This document shows positions 23,901 through 36,000 of a stretch of DNA of 64,000 bases, piece by piece (the first letter of the stretch is position 1; the number at the start of each line of letters is the position of its first letter). The stretch comes from Lepidodermella squamata (lineage: Eukaryota; Gastrotricha). A program made the translations under genes and the position numbers. The notes beneath the pieces are model-generated. The model was not told the DNA's origin. It did no database searches and saw only the letters and a program-made list of their open reading frames with translations. The DNA lies in contig JBLDXI010000015.1 in the NCBI GenBank assembly GCA_047495785.1, positions 62,001 to 126,000 on the forward strand, given 5' to 3'.

Positions 23901-26661
23901 TCGAAGAGTGCCTCAGCGACCTCAGCCGCACGCCCATCCCGTCCGATCGCCCGCCATGGGAAATCAGGTCAGCTTTATCATTTTTTTTTACTTGGGTTCA
24001 TAACTAAGTATATCCAATCCATTTTGCTGGTGTGAGGGGAAAAAGCACACAGCACGTCCTGCTCTGGAAGTTGCAGAATCTCAGTTCAAAAATAGACTGA
24101 CTCATTAAGTTGTACGTGAGCGTTGTTTACGTGTCATTTTTATGTGCGCGATGTCGGGGAGCAAGGCTCATTTTTGAACCCGAATATTGGACAACGGACA
24201 ATGTTTGTTGGAAAAAACAGCTGAAAGTGTTCGGTTTTCAAACATGCACATCGATTGGCTAATTTATTATTCGAATACTCAAAAAACGGCAAATGAGCGG
24301 AAATTTCGAGCCTACATAAGGGTTAAGAACCTCTTTGCAGTTTCGTACCAAGACATCTATCTCGCAGCTGATACTAAACCAGAATCGGCTTTTTAATAAA
24401 CTATTTGATTGGTGATTTTATTAATTCATGCCTCATGTAATTTGCAGATATGTGGAGCATTTTGGCGGGCAAGGTTCAATACTGCTGATTTGCCGGCACC
24501 ACTTGGCGGTTGCCGACGGTGTTTCTCTTGTCAATGTCCTACATGCTGTAAGTTTGTCTTTTCAATATTTTTTGCCTGAAAATATACTGAAACTGAAACA
24601 AGAAGCTGGAATGTCATTAGCCAACAAGTTCATTTTTTTATCGTAATTTCAATTTTCGAAATGTTGAACCGGTTTTGGGGTATGCCTAGAAAAAAGCGGT
24701 GTTTCCAGTTGGGAAAATGTTCACTCGAAACTTTCGAAAACATCAGTTTTAATTTTTTTGGCATTTTTCGCCTGGAGTCCTAGATTCCTTAAAGTGCTCT
24801 TCGAAAACGGAAACGGAAACCGGCAAAGAGTCAAAAAATTCAAATGACTTCAGATTTCAATTTTCCGCTGTTACTCCTTAATTGGCTTGAAATTAATGCA
24901 TATGACATATGAAACAAGATTAGCTAAACTGTTTCGAATTTCAATTTTAATCACAAAATTGATAATGTTTAATTTTGGTGTGTTAATGTAGGCTTTTGCG
25001 AAGAACGGCCGTTCGCCGGCGATCGGCCAGTTCGACGACTGGCCGCCGATGCACCACCTGTTCACGGGCTCGACGTACGACTTCAACTGCCTGCGCTCGA
25101 GCCTCGTCGGCCCGATGACGGTGCTGGCGGCGCACGGCGTCGAGCCGCACCCGCTCAACCAGGCCGGCGTCGCCGACCCGCCCGAGGCGGCCGACCTCGA
25201 GCGCTTCGAGCTCATCCTCTCCGACCCCATGAACCTCGACTGCTGCACCGTCATCAAGCAGATCACGCACTCGTCCCTGAACGAGATCTTCCTGTCGCTG
25301 CTGGCCGGCGCCGTCCGCTGCTACCTGCAGCACCACGCCATCGCAAACCCGCCCGACCTCAAAGCCCTGCTGCCGGTCAACCTGACGCGCGCGCCGTACC
25401 CGGACTCGGTGGGCGCGACCGGGCGGCAGGCGGGCGGGGCGAACGCGGGCGCGAACGGCGAGTTCTGCCCGCGCCTCCAGAACCGCTACTCGTTCGCGTT
25501 CTTCAAGCTGCCGGTGTCGACGGAGGGCGCGGTGTCGCGGCTGTGGGCCGTCCGCAAGCGCTACGAGACGTTTTCGAACGCGAGCGACACGGCGTCGATC
25601 GACACGAGCCTGCGCCTCGCCGACTTCGCGACCGCCCCAGCGTCCTACGCCGCCTTCGCCCGGCAACTCTTCGCCTCCGGCTTCTGCCTCGTGTCGAACC
25701 TGGCCGGGTCGCCGTGCCCGCTGTCGATCGGCGGCTGCCACGTCTCGGCCGTCATGTTCTGGATGCCGCCGCCGTCCGGCTGCAACCTGTCTTTCTCGTT
25801 GTTCTCGTACCGCAATGAAGTGCGGCTGGGCGTGATGGCGCGGTCGGCGCTGATGCCGCGGCCGAAGATCCTGACGGCGGAGTTCACGCGGCAGCTGCAG
25901 CAGCTGTACGAGCAGGTGGCGGTGCGCACGCTGTCGATGGAGCTCGACACGCTCTTCCCCGACTTCACGCTGTCGGCGATGACGCAGTCGACGATCCAGG
26001 AGCTCGAGCAGCTGCTCGTGCCCATCCAGACGCAGCTCGTGCACTTGAAGGCCCAGATCGACGCCGGCGACCGCTCGCTCGTCACCCTGCAGCAGATTCG
26101 CCGACTGCAGGACCGGTTTCGGTGTTTGCTCATCAAAATCAAGCAGCAGCAAGCCATCAGGGTAAGAGAAACTAATTCAACCTTTTATTTGAAATCATAC
26201 CTATCTGGGCTTTAAAAACAGAAGACAAGAAAATCCAGTCGAAAATCTTACTGGTATGGTTAACTCGATATTTATTTCAGAATGTCGCAATGCCTTCGTC
26301 GATGGCGAATGGCGACACGTCGATTCCAATGGCGCCGTCCACCCCGACGCCGAAATCAGCCGGCTTGGCAGCTGTTCTTTCGCGGCAACGCCGTAGCAGC
26401 GCGGCCAACATCGGCTCGACGCTGTTCAACTTGCCCCCCGGCAACCCGAACGTGTCGCCGAATCGCTCGCGCCGTTTCCCCGGCGTCATCCGCTCGCAGC
26501 CGCTGCCGCCCCTCGCCCCAAAGTCCAGCGGAAAGGCGAATTCCACCGGGAAAAGTTCCGGCAGCGAGAACTTGTCCGTGTCGTCGGAACCCCGCGTGAC
26601 GTTGACGCGAAGCCGCAGCGGCGGCGCCATTCGGCCGAATGCGACCGAATCGATGGTGTAG
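17909..26661 (+). CDS. Wax synthase/DGAT-like (WS/DGAT family) O-acyltransferase
   Basis: Eight exons in phase: 17909-17920, 17996-18324, 19743-20451, 21114-21221, 23360-23967, 24448-24547, 24992-26161 and 26281-26661; about 1138 residues. WS/DGAT enzymes transfer acyl-CoA to fatty alcohol or diacylglycerol. The active-site region is RHHLAVADGVSLVNVL on exon 6. It is followed by family-like blocks on exon 7: LLPVNLTRAPYPDS, NRYSFAFFKLP, VSNLAGSP and LFSYRNEVRLGV. Exon 5 begins with a strong hydrophobic segment (CAYLFAALFVAVPIYVFLALL), so the enzyme is probably anchored in the ER or another membrane. The first 380 or so residues are low-complexity Ser/Gln/Asn/His sequence and the last 126 are Ser/Pro/Arg-rich; neither belongs to the usual enzyme core. 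The motif has four residues between HH and DG, not three. An in-frame ATG at 17852 would add 19 residues. Confidence 0.78.
21510..21897. mobile_element. Foldback/MITE-like element with 9-bp target duplication
   Basis: A 388-bp non-coding element in the 2.1-kb fourth intron of the acyltransferase gene. Each arm (about 21515-21600 and 21790-21890) is a ladder of units of about 20 bp with the core GCGGAACCAAATTT, four in the left arm and five in inverted orientation in the right. The second unit from the outside carries the same variant (CCTAAT) in both arms, so the arms are true inverted copies. TTAAAGTTA occurs directly on both sides, at 21501-21509 and 21898-21906, as expected for a target-site duplication. 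A 9-bp duplication fits Mutator-like (MULE) elements. No transposase inside, so non-autonomous. Confidence 0.75.
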
Positions 26662-28205
26662 TACATGATGGTACATGGTTGGGTCTCAACTCAAGTTTTG
26701 CATCTTCCACTCGCTATTCGGTACATTTTCATTTATATAACAGCTGATTCGTGTTGTACATTGATAGATAGACGGTTACAGTGTCTGTCGCGCACATAAT
26801 TCTATTTTTTTATTCCATTTTTATGATTTGAACGCACCAAAAACTTTGAAGAACGCAGTGCAATGTTCGGCTAACATTATTATGTTATTATTATTGCTAT
26901 ATTATAGGATTGTATTGAATCTGTGAACACTTTCCGAACAAAAACATTCGTTACTACAATTCACGTTTATTTAATCAAAATTTGAGTTTTTATTTTCGAG
27001 GGATCACTTTGATCGCGAATCTGTTCCTGTTATATTATTATTATCGCATCTTTACTCAAAAGCATTCTTATTATGCAGCATTGAAAGTTAATCTCAACTT
27101 TTACCTTTGAATGAATCTATTCATCTGTAACTTTGATTGCTAAATGTGTGCCATTATAATCTCGGACCAGTTTTGTGAAAGCTTGGTTCGCTCTCGAGCT
27201 ATTTTTCTCAGTGAAATGTTATTCACATCGAATGAAGCCGTATAGTCATTGAACAGTAAACACGAAATCTTCAACCGTCAATCTGATTGTCGTTAAATCG
27301 CAGTGATGCTCTTGTTTACCTCATTTTTCATAAGAAAAAGTTATGGTTGTAATCTCATCCGGATGTTCGATCTGTTTATTGTGCTAATGTTCGAACAAAA
27401 ACCATCCAGATATATCTACTATATGTGCGTCGGCGTCTACACATGCTCGACGTGTGCCAGAAAATTATTATAGAAGCGAGACTCGTTGTGTCACCGTTGG
27501 GATCTTATTTTCTCTTTCTACGCTATGATTCCGTTTCGTCTGCTATTCGATATCATTCGTTCAAGAAACAAGCCGAGATTTCTGTTCATTCTTTTTAAAC
27601 AAGTTTATTTAACAGTTATATTTCGAAATCTTATTGCCATCATACGCGCATAGAAGCATAAATAAAACGAAATAAGAAAGTCGCCAATGTTTTTTGCCAT
27701 GGTACATATTACGCAAGACTAGCGGGAAATGTCAAATGATCAGGGAAAGCCATATCAAAATGCATGCTCAATGGCCGCTGAACCCGAACAAGCTTCGCAG
27801 ATTCAAACGCGGATTGATAGGAGCGTAGGTAAAATAGCGATGCTGTTGCCACGCAATCGACTATTGGTTGCTCATCACTTTGACCGAAGACTGAGAACCT
27901 GAAATCTGAACCAGTCACCTTATGCAAGTAGATTTTTGGCAAAACTGTGGCAAAACTGTGTAAGGTATACATGGGTTGAAATTTTACCAATGGTTGCAAG
28001 TTACAAGATGGTCACAGATCTAGTATGATGCTTCTAGAAAGTTATATGATCGCACCATGGTGAAAATTTGGCAATTGGCATGCAAATCACGGGACGATAC
28101 CGGACTTTTTTGCAGAGTCGGCGATCTCTCTGTAGTCTTCCACATTTTCCACATTCTTTACAGACTACGAGATCTACCACCTAGATTTCATGGGAAAAAC
28201 GGCGA
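26662..28205. other. Acyltransferase 3' UTR and flanking sequence
   Basis: About 1 kb of AT-rich 3' UTR runs to the poly(A) signal at 27661. Next comes a 96-codon minus-strand ORF (27709-27999) with no recognisable domain, then nothing identifiable. Confidence 0.5.
27661..27666 (+). terminator. Poly(A) signal of the acyltransferase gene
   Basis: AATAAA about 1 kb after the stop at 26661, at the end of an AT-rich gene-free tract. Confidence 0.5.
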
Positions 28206-28800
28206 ATGAGCACATTTGCTGAGGCTCCTGGCAGTTGGGCGCGCGATCCAAAAGTTGACCTCACAGAAGCTATTCGGTTCCGCCAACGCCTTACCCTCAT
28301 TCGTTCAGCTCCTGGCCGATATATCCCTCTGAAGTCTGCATATGGCAAATGTAAAGAGGAGAAGGTTTGTAGTACGTATGCTTTTCAATTTAATTTTAAC
28401 GAAAACCCGACCGTGAAAAAAGCGTGATGTGACTTCTAACGTGTGGACTCGTCAACCATGTCAACAACGATGAAAAAATTGAAAAAAGACAAACAGAAAA
28501 ATGCGCGAAATTAGATGATTAATTTCAATTTAATATAATTCGACCAACATTATTATTTTAATTTATTAGCTAAAAACGTTTATTTGGTTTCTGCAGTATG
28601 GCCATGACAGTAGCGCGATCGCGAAATGTGCCGATATTTTCAAAACCCGCGCCTTTTCTGATTCGGCTGAACCTCGCCTGCGTTGGGAATGTCTTCAGGC
28701 CGCCTCGCTAATGCTTGTGAAAGAACCCCTGTCTCACATTTGCCCAAAGTTGGCGATTTTTTTAGATATATTGTCACTTTTATTGATTGCCATATTCTAG
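28206..28800 (+). CDS. Tentative two-exon gene for a small protein with hydrophobic C-terminus
   Basis: Exon 28206-28364 (ATG after GGCGA, donor GTTTGT) joins in phase to 28597-28800 (acceptor GGTTTCTGCAG), giving 120 residues. The product is basic at the start, has a Cys/Ala-rich middle and ends in a hydrophobic run (PKLAIFLDILSLLLIAIF), as in tail-anchored proteins. I recognise no family. The intron is 232 nt. The evidence is only open frames plus consensus splice sites, so this may be a chance assembly. Confidence 0.28.
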
Positions 28801-30002
28801 TACCCTTCTTTTCTTGGTTCGTCCAAAAAATGCTTATCATGCTACTGGTTGGTTATTGCTATTGTTGAGCGCACATTTCAAAGAAACGTTGCACGTTGAG
28901 AGGAGATCATGATTAAATCAGCTGATCAAAGCGATTTAAAGGATCGAAGCGGCCGAGTTAGATTCAGTAAACCAAATCTGCCTTGTCTCCCCTAACAGGG
29001 TACCCAACTTCTTCTCATACCTCTATGAGCTTTCATCTTCGTTGTTTCTCCTAACGACGATCGTGCTGGATTTGGTCGTGTTGAATTGAAGATTAAATTC
29101 GGCTTATGGCTTAGCTATTTTTGCTGCGAGTTGAACGTCTTTTCAAGTGAAATCGGTATCGCCGGCGTATACGAGTTCCGAAGGTCCAATGCTATCAACA
29201 ACAATATTTGAGCGCAGTTGTCTGAGGCTTGTTTCAAGTAGATGATGAAGAGAATAAGTATGTGACAACTGACAATGAGTCACATGAGGAACTGCCCAGA
29301 TAAGTGCAAATAATTCGAAATGAAGCCGAAGGTGAAGTAACAGCAAAAATACAAGAATTAGGGTTGATTTGGAAACAATAAGTTCCAGCATTTCGAGTAG
29401 CTTTCTTTTACCTGTTTCGTCCAAGGCGCTACTCATTATGTCTCAGTATAAATTGGCGTATTCTCCGACGTAGACCTCGATATCTGTTGTCGTTATGCCC
29501 GGAAGGCATGCGCGCTGTGACTGGGAAAGAAACATCTTGACGCGACTTGATTCGTGGTTCGTATTTTCGAAAGTATTTTTCTCTGGTTGATACTAGTTGA
29601 AGATCGAGGAGCGGTCTGCTTCTGAAGTGTGACTGTCATTGCTCAGTTAGTTGTGAGTTTGATGCAAATAGCTGACATAAGCTTGTTTGTTGCTCGTAGA
29701 TAGGGTTATGGCCCCATTGCTAACTTGAACTTGAGAGCTTGTTGCTCCTATGCCAAAGAATGGGGCGATCCTTTGGTTTTGAGCTTATCTTATCAAGATT
29801 GATTTTTTGAGTTAATAATCCAACTTCCGGGGACGAAAAGGCGTTCAATTATATTTTATTATTGACTTATGGCGTGTTTTTTACAGGTCTACAGGCTCAG
29901 ATTTAGCTTAAATGTTAATTTTTCCATGTCTACTGTAGTGTTTTCAGATTTTATTTGGAACAATCTGTTATCTGAGCCGAAGTAAAACCTACTTCATGCA
30001 TC
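28801..30002. other. Gap between tentative gene and SMCHD1, with a minus-strand ORF pair
   Basis: On the minus strand, 29535 to about 29390 and 29222-29115 can be joined by a GTAAAAG donor and a CCTCAG acceptor into one frame, interrupted only by a TGA at 29445-29443. No family recognised; it may be a decayed gene or chance. The rest is AT-rich with nothing identifiable. Confidence 0.3.
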
Positions 30003-33000
30003 ATGCCAACTATGGCATCTGACAAGTTGCCGCTCCCACAGATGCCTTCTGTAAGTGGAGAAGTTGCTAATGAGGAAATCTCTTTCCGTCCTCATTTTGA
30101 CACGCTTACTCGAAGTGGCCAGTGGGAATACTACAAATCGGAGGGTATCGACGTTGTTCGTAAGTTATTCCCAGCTGCTCAGAAAATTTCAAAGAAAGCA
30201 TTCGTTTCTTCTAGCTTGCGCATTCGCTGATCTCATTGACAATTCGTTGCAAGCAACGGCTGACAAGCAGAAGCGTGAAATCATCGTCGAAATTCATTTA
30301 AATGGCCCGATGCCATTTGTTTACCTGGCCGATAACGGGAAAGGCATGTCGAAAAAAGAGCTAGCCGAGTACCCGGTGTACCGTCTAGGCCGCGAGCGCA
30401 AACAACTGCGCGAGCAACTAAGCAGCGAAAACCGCGCCCCGGTAGGCGTTATCACCCAGCAATCCGATTCTGTCGACGATCACACGCCGCGTTACCTGAC
30501 ATCTCAAATTGGTTATTTCGGCGTCGGAGGCAAGCAGGCAGCGTTTCGACTCGGCAAAGTCATTACGTTGATGACTCGATCTGCTGCGTCAGATTCAGGT
30601 TACAATGTCGGCTGTTTGACGCTGTCGGAAGACGAATTCGAGCGATTAGATGCAGCTGGCGAAGATCCGTACCGAACTATGGTCACGTGGCGACACGCCG
30701 GAGACATGTCTCACCATTCCAACTTCAAAGATTTCGTCGAAACGGAAACTTCTTACGACTCTTTCACACGTGTTTTCATCTCGCAGTTGTCCGCGGACAC
30801 TGTGACTTACCTCACCGAGAATTTCGAGAACTTGGCGAAAACTCTGGCTAGCATTTATCACTACTACTTGCACGGGCCTGATGGCAGGCGGGAGAAGGGC
30901 GGTGTGGGTGAGAGCGGTAGTTCGAGCTCGGTCGCAACCCCTTCCGCCATAAAGTCAACGCCAGTTAATCGAGGCAAGGGAAAAGCAGGGACGGGCGGTA
31001 GTAAAACTGCCAAGCCGTTAAAAGGCCCAGAATACGAATTGACGATGATTTTCCGGCTCGTAACTTCGCAAGGCCGCGTTGAGATTAATTTAGGCGACAT
31101 CGATACCGATTTTCAATCAAAGTGCCAATTGAACGAGATTTCGCGCTTCAACTTCGTCGTCGAAATCCCGGAACAGCCGGAGAAGGCGCACTCCTCGACC
31201 GGGTACAACGGGGCAAGGACTGTTGTTGAAGGGTTCATCCGCTACCACCCGTTCACGTTGACATCAGAAACACTGCCTTTCCGCGATGAAGTGCTGAAAC
31301 TGCTGGAGAAGGAGCAGAAAGAAGCGCAGGCCCAGGCGTTGAGTTCGGTTTCAGACGACACGCTGTCGAGTGTGGCGTCTACCCCGATTCCAACGTCGGG
31401 CAGGCGGGGCGGCGGCGCCAACAAAGACCCGCCGCCGTCGACCGGCCGCGCCTCGTACCTGTCAACGCCGAGTGTGACGAATTCGCTGTGTCTGTCCGCG
31501 AGCGCGAGTCAGGCGGTGCCGAGCGACGCAGACGCGCCCGTGGACCCGGCGCTGTCGAACCAGAACGCGTTGTTGAGTCAGAAGCCGGAGTTCGATTTGT
31601 TCTGGAACGGGCGGTTGGTGCCGAACTCGCGCGTGCCGTTCTCGCTGTGGAAGTGGACGGAGCGCGGGCGGCGGTCGCAGCTGGCGCAGGAGGTGTTCCA
31701 CCGCCTCACCGGCTGTCTGTTCTTCGACTCGTCGTTCGGCGTGACGCAGAACAAACTGACGTTCATCGACACGTCGGCGCTCGCCTCGGACTCGGTCGTC
31801 ATCCGGCCGGTCGTCGACGGCAAGGTCAAGTCGACGCCGGTCGACCAGGAGTTCTTCACGTGGCTGAAGGACTGCAACGCCAAGTACGACAAGTTCGGCT
31901 ACTTCTTCAAGCGGGACCCGAAGCCGGTGGTGCGGGCGGAGCTGAAGGGCGCGGCCCGCAAGCAGTGGGTGGTGTTCCGCGGGGTGCGCATGGGCGAGAT
32001 GGAGCTGAAGGAGCAGTCGTTCGTCAAGTTCCGGTCCACCTTCCAGAAAATGCTGTACGGCCGCGTGAAACGCTTCTTCGTGTGCGCCGACTCGGTGCCG
32101 GACGACGCGCAGGAGGTGGTCGGTTTCGGCGGCGAGGCGGAGCTGGAACTGGTGCCGGACTGGCTGCGGGCGGCGTGTGCGTCGCACCACCACCTGTCGG
32201 CCGGCGCGCCCGTCGTCGTCGTGCCCGTCGGCAGCATCGACTTCAAGAGTGCGACGTACTCGCAGGTGTGCACCGAGATCGAAATGCTCGACAAGCGCTT
32301 TCCCGTCGGCATCAAGGTCGAGTACGCTACCGGCTCATCGTCAGGGTAAGAATTCCAAAGATATTTTAAATGCAGTTCCTTATTGACTTAGGATTCCACT
32401 CAGTAGAGTTGAGAATTTGATGATTGAGATTAAATATTATTTAAAACCTACGCGCTTGAATTATTTAGCATTTGGCAGCATTTGGCCCCACCGAACTACC
32501 ATCATTGGATCAAACTTCTTGAATTTTTCGCTGTATTGCTGTATATGCTGTATTGAGAATAAGGAGGAAGAGATTAAGGAAGAAATAAGCTAGAGCCAAG
32601 GCACAAAACATTGACTTTCATCTCGTCTGTCAACTTCCAAGTACTTTCTATGGTTTTTATTCAACTAATTCTTCGAAAAGTTTAATACGGAACCCTAATT
32701 TTTGTCATTGCCTTTTGAGTCGAGCCTATTGAATTTAGCGATTCAACTTAAGTACGATTTGTGATAATTTTTCAGTCTCCAGTTCACCTGTGAAATTTAC
32801 CTTCTGCTTTCCAACCCTGTTAAAATGGGTTTCAAATTGTTTTCAGTTCTCCCTCGGCTAATAACTCGAATACCATGAATCCAGGGATCTCATTCCAATA
32901 TGATTTTATTGATATATCCAAATGATCGCGTCGACTGGAATTCCCAATGACCAAACGAAACAATATGGTTCGCCGTCCTCCTTTACCGTCCTCCTTTTCC

Positions 33001-36000
33001 GTCCTTCTTTAACTACTGGGTAGTTATCGCATCCCGAAATTGAGAATTTTGACAACTTTTGAAGATAATTTTAAAGCTGTCTTAATTTTTGTGATCTTCG
33101 TAATGACGACGATATTTCGATTCCAGAATCATGCGCAGGTCAGCCGAAAAATCGGATATATAAAAAAATTAAAATCCCACATCATTGGAAATCCTGGGTT
33201 AATGAAGTGATGTGCCCTCTACTCTCAGGGGGCCTTTTGTTTTCAGAGTAGCATTGCTAATTGCCACTATTGTTTTTCAGCTTCAATTGACTGTGATGAC
33301 CTCTGTAACTCAAAGCTTCAACAATTTTCAGCCTTAACTCCACGTATTCATTGTTTGAAGCTAAAAGTGTAACTAGGTTGTAGATATAATAATAATAGGC
33401 GTTGTACGAAGTTTACGAGTAATAACATGTTTGTATGATATGCGTACGCGCAGTTCACGTTTTAGCCTAGAAATGAATGAAAAAATGACATCAGTGCTGG
33501 CAATAATCAATGGAACTGTCTTTTTTGATGCAGGAGTGAAGACGAACGGTTTCGAGACGGCGTGCCGGCGTGCGTGGCGCGCATCGTCGACATGCTGGGC
33601 CAGCCGGTCGCAGGCCGCCTCGCCGGCAACCTGTGTTCCGTCGGCCACAAAGCCCTGCCAGCCGACGTGCTGTCCCTGCGCATGGTCATGGCGGTGAAGA
33701 AGGCGGTGGAGCGGCCGGTGAAGACGGGCGGGCGCGGGGCCGCAGCAGCCGCCGCCACCACGGAGACCGTGTTCGAGGAGAAACACCGCGTCGAGGCCGC
33801 CTACTCGGAGAAGGACGGCGGGTATGTGTTCGCGCCGCACGCGCTCTCGGAGCCGGGCGCGTACCGCGTCATCTTCACGCTGGTGAGCCAGATCGCCGAG
33901 GTGACGGAGCGCCTCGCCACGAAATCGACGCACTCGGTCGCCTTCCGCCTGCGCCCGTCGCTCGCCACCTCGTTCAACGTCGAGCTGCTCGTCGGCCAGT
34001 CGGCGCCGAACGAGACCATCCGCCTCGGCGAACCCGTGCCGTTCCGCGTGAACTTCGTCGACCGGAGCGGCGCCCCGGCCCGCCCGCCCGGCAAGTTCAC
34101 GGTGCACGTCGAGCTGGAGGGCTCGCAGGGGCTGCGCGTCGACTGCTCGGACATCGGCGCGCACATGCCGCTCGACTGCGACGACTGCCACAAGCAGCTC
34201 GAGCTCAGCCAGATCGTCGGCCAAATCACGTTGCGCGACGATACCACCGAAAAGTAAGACATTTTTCTAGTTTGCAACTCTTCGCAGACAACTTTAACAG
34301 CATACTGTGTTAATTTTATGCCGTAAAAGGCTTCAGGCATGAGAGAGAGAAAAATCACCAGTTTTTCTAATTTTTGAATTGGCCAATCATTTTGGATCCG
34401 AGATCCAGAGAAATTTGAATTTGAAGAACGAAATTTCGTGGATTTTCTTTTATTCCTGTACCATTTTGATGGCATTTGAATTTATTTTTCTCATGGCTCA
34501 GTACGTTGCCTCTCATTTTAGAGTATCTCGTCATTTTGCCGTGCATTTCCTTTGGCTGCCTTGCCTACGGCACACATAGTACTGGCACAATTACAAGCAG
34601 CTCATTTTGCTGCCATGTACGCTCATATCAAAGGCAGTTAATTTAACAGCTAATTTCGTTTGGCTCTGCTAAAAATAGCTTACACCTGAGAAAACGCATC
34701 TTGTGTATTAGGAAAAAAAGTAGCTAACATGTTGCACACGCCATCGTCTATAGTTGCCCTTTTGACGCGAAGCTAACAATTATGCAGGCAGCTGTTTTTC
34801 AACTTGGAAACCTGGCTGATTCTCTCAGACACTGGAATTTGTATAGCTATGGAAAATTCATGAAAACAAAATTATAGACTTGCAAACGAGATCGAATGAT
34901 TCAGTTGAAGACAAGTAGCCATAATATAAGGACTCACTAATTCGTTGAGTTGCTAAATTACTCAAAAATAGAAGACTTGAACGAGCTTGCTCCACAATTT
35001 CTACTTGAATTAAGTGAATAATAGGGATAAGGGTTCAATCATGTTCTGGAATTATTGATTTTTGATGAATATTCACAAGTTTACTTCAACACGTCGGTCT
35101 ATTCTCAAGTTGAAAATCGTTCTAGTTAGCTCTGATGTCTTTTTTTAATCGAGTGCTGCTACGAAAACGCTAATCGCCGTTGTGTTTTTGCGAAGTTGTT
35201 TATTCGCATGCTTGCATTCTTTTGTTTCTTGTATGTGTATCTTTTGGTCGCAAGTCATCGCGCGTTGTCATCATGAAAAATGGACAGCTCCGCTTTTGAA
35301 TTGTCGGTGCTTGCCTTTCATTATCAGCTGCGCGGCGACAAAGTTACGCACGCAAATTCCCGACTTTCTCACAGGCTGTGTATGCTTATGCGCAGCTATG
35401 AGTACTGTTAGGCCTTGAAACAGGAAGTTACGTTCAGCTGTTAGAAATTTTCCTCGGGTTGAGCTATCTACGACGACGTTGACATCTGTGAAAATTCTGT
35501 GCATTTTGATCAAAGAGTGCGAAATGAACATGCAACCAATGCATTGTCAAAGAAAATGAAATAGGGAAAAAATTTCGATCACGGTGATCATGTTTCGCGG
35601 TGATTGTTGCAAGAACGCGGTTGCCAAGGTGAATTGAAATGGCAAACTGGAACACGCCGCTGCTTATCCCGCTGTCAAATGCGTGATCGAAAACGTAAAA
35701 GCTAATTCAAAGTTTGCTATTGCCGAGTATTATCCAAAATAAATGAATTGTAATCCTATCAATTCAAGACCTGTCCTATATCGTAATTTTGTGTTGCTCA
35801 TTTTTGCTGCAGATATGTGACGAATAACGTTGAGCTGGTGTTCACGGTGCCCGAGTTCTGCAAAACAGCGGTGCGGAAGCGGCTGGGCGTGACGCCGGGG
35901 CTGATTGCGACGGCGGAGTTGTCGCGCTACGAAATGGAGGTGGAGAACCACTCGAGCGAGAAGTTCACGGTCGAGCTGAAGGACGCGTGGGGCAACCTGA

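Noticed and set aside
24983-26152. 389-codon minus-strand ORF
   Set aside because: Shadow of the acyltransferase exon on the plus strand; Arg/Ala/Val-rich translation without domains.
27709-27999. 96-codon minus-strand ORF after the acyltransferase 3' UTR
   Set aside because: No start context, splice partner or recognisable domain; may be chance.
31462-32369. Long ORFs on both strands over SMCHD1 exon 2
   Set aside because: Shadows of the GC-rich SMCHD1 frame, which carries the family motifs.
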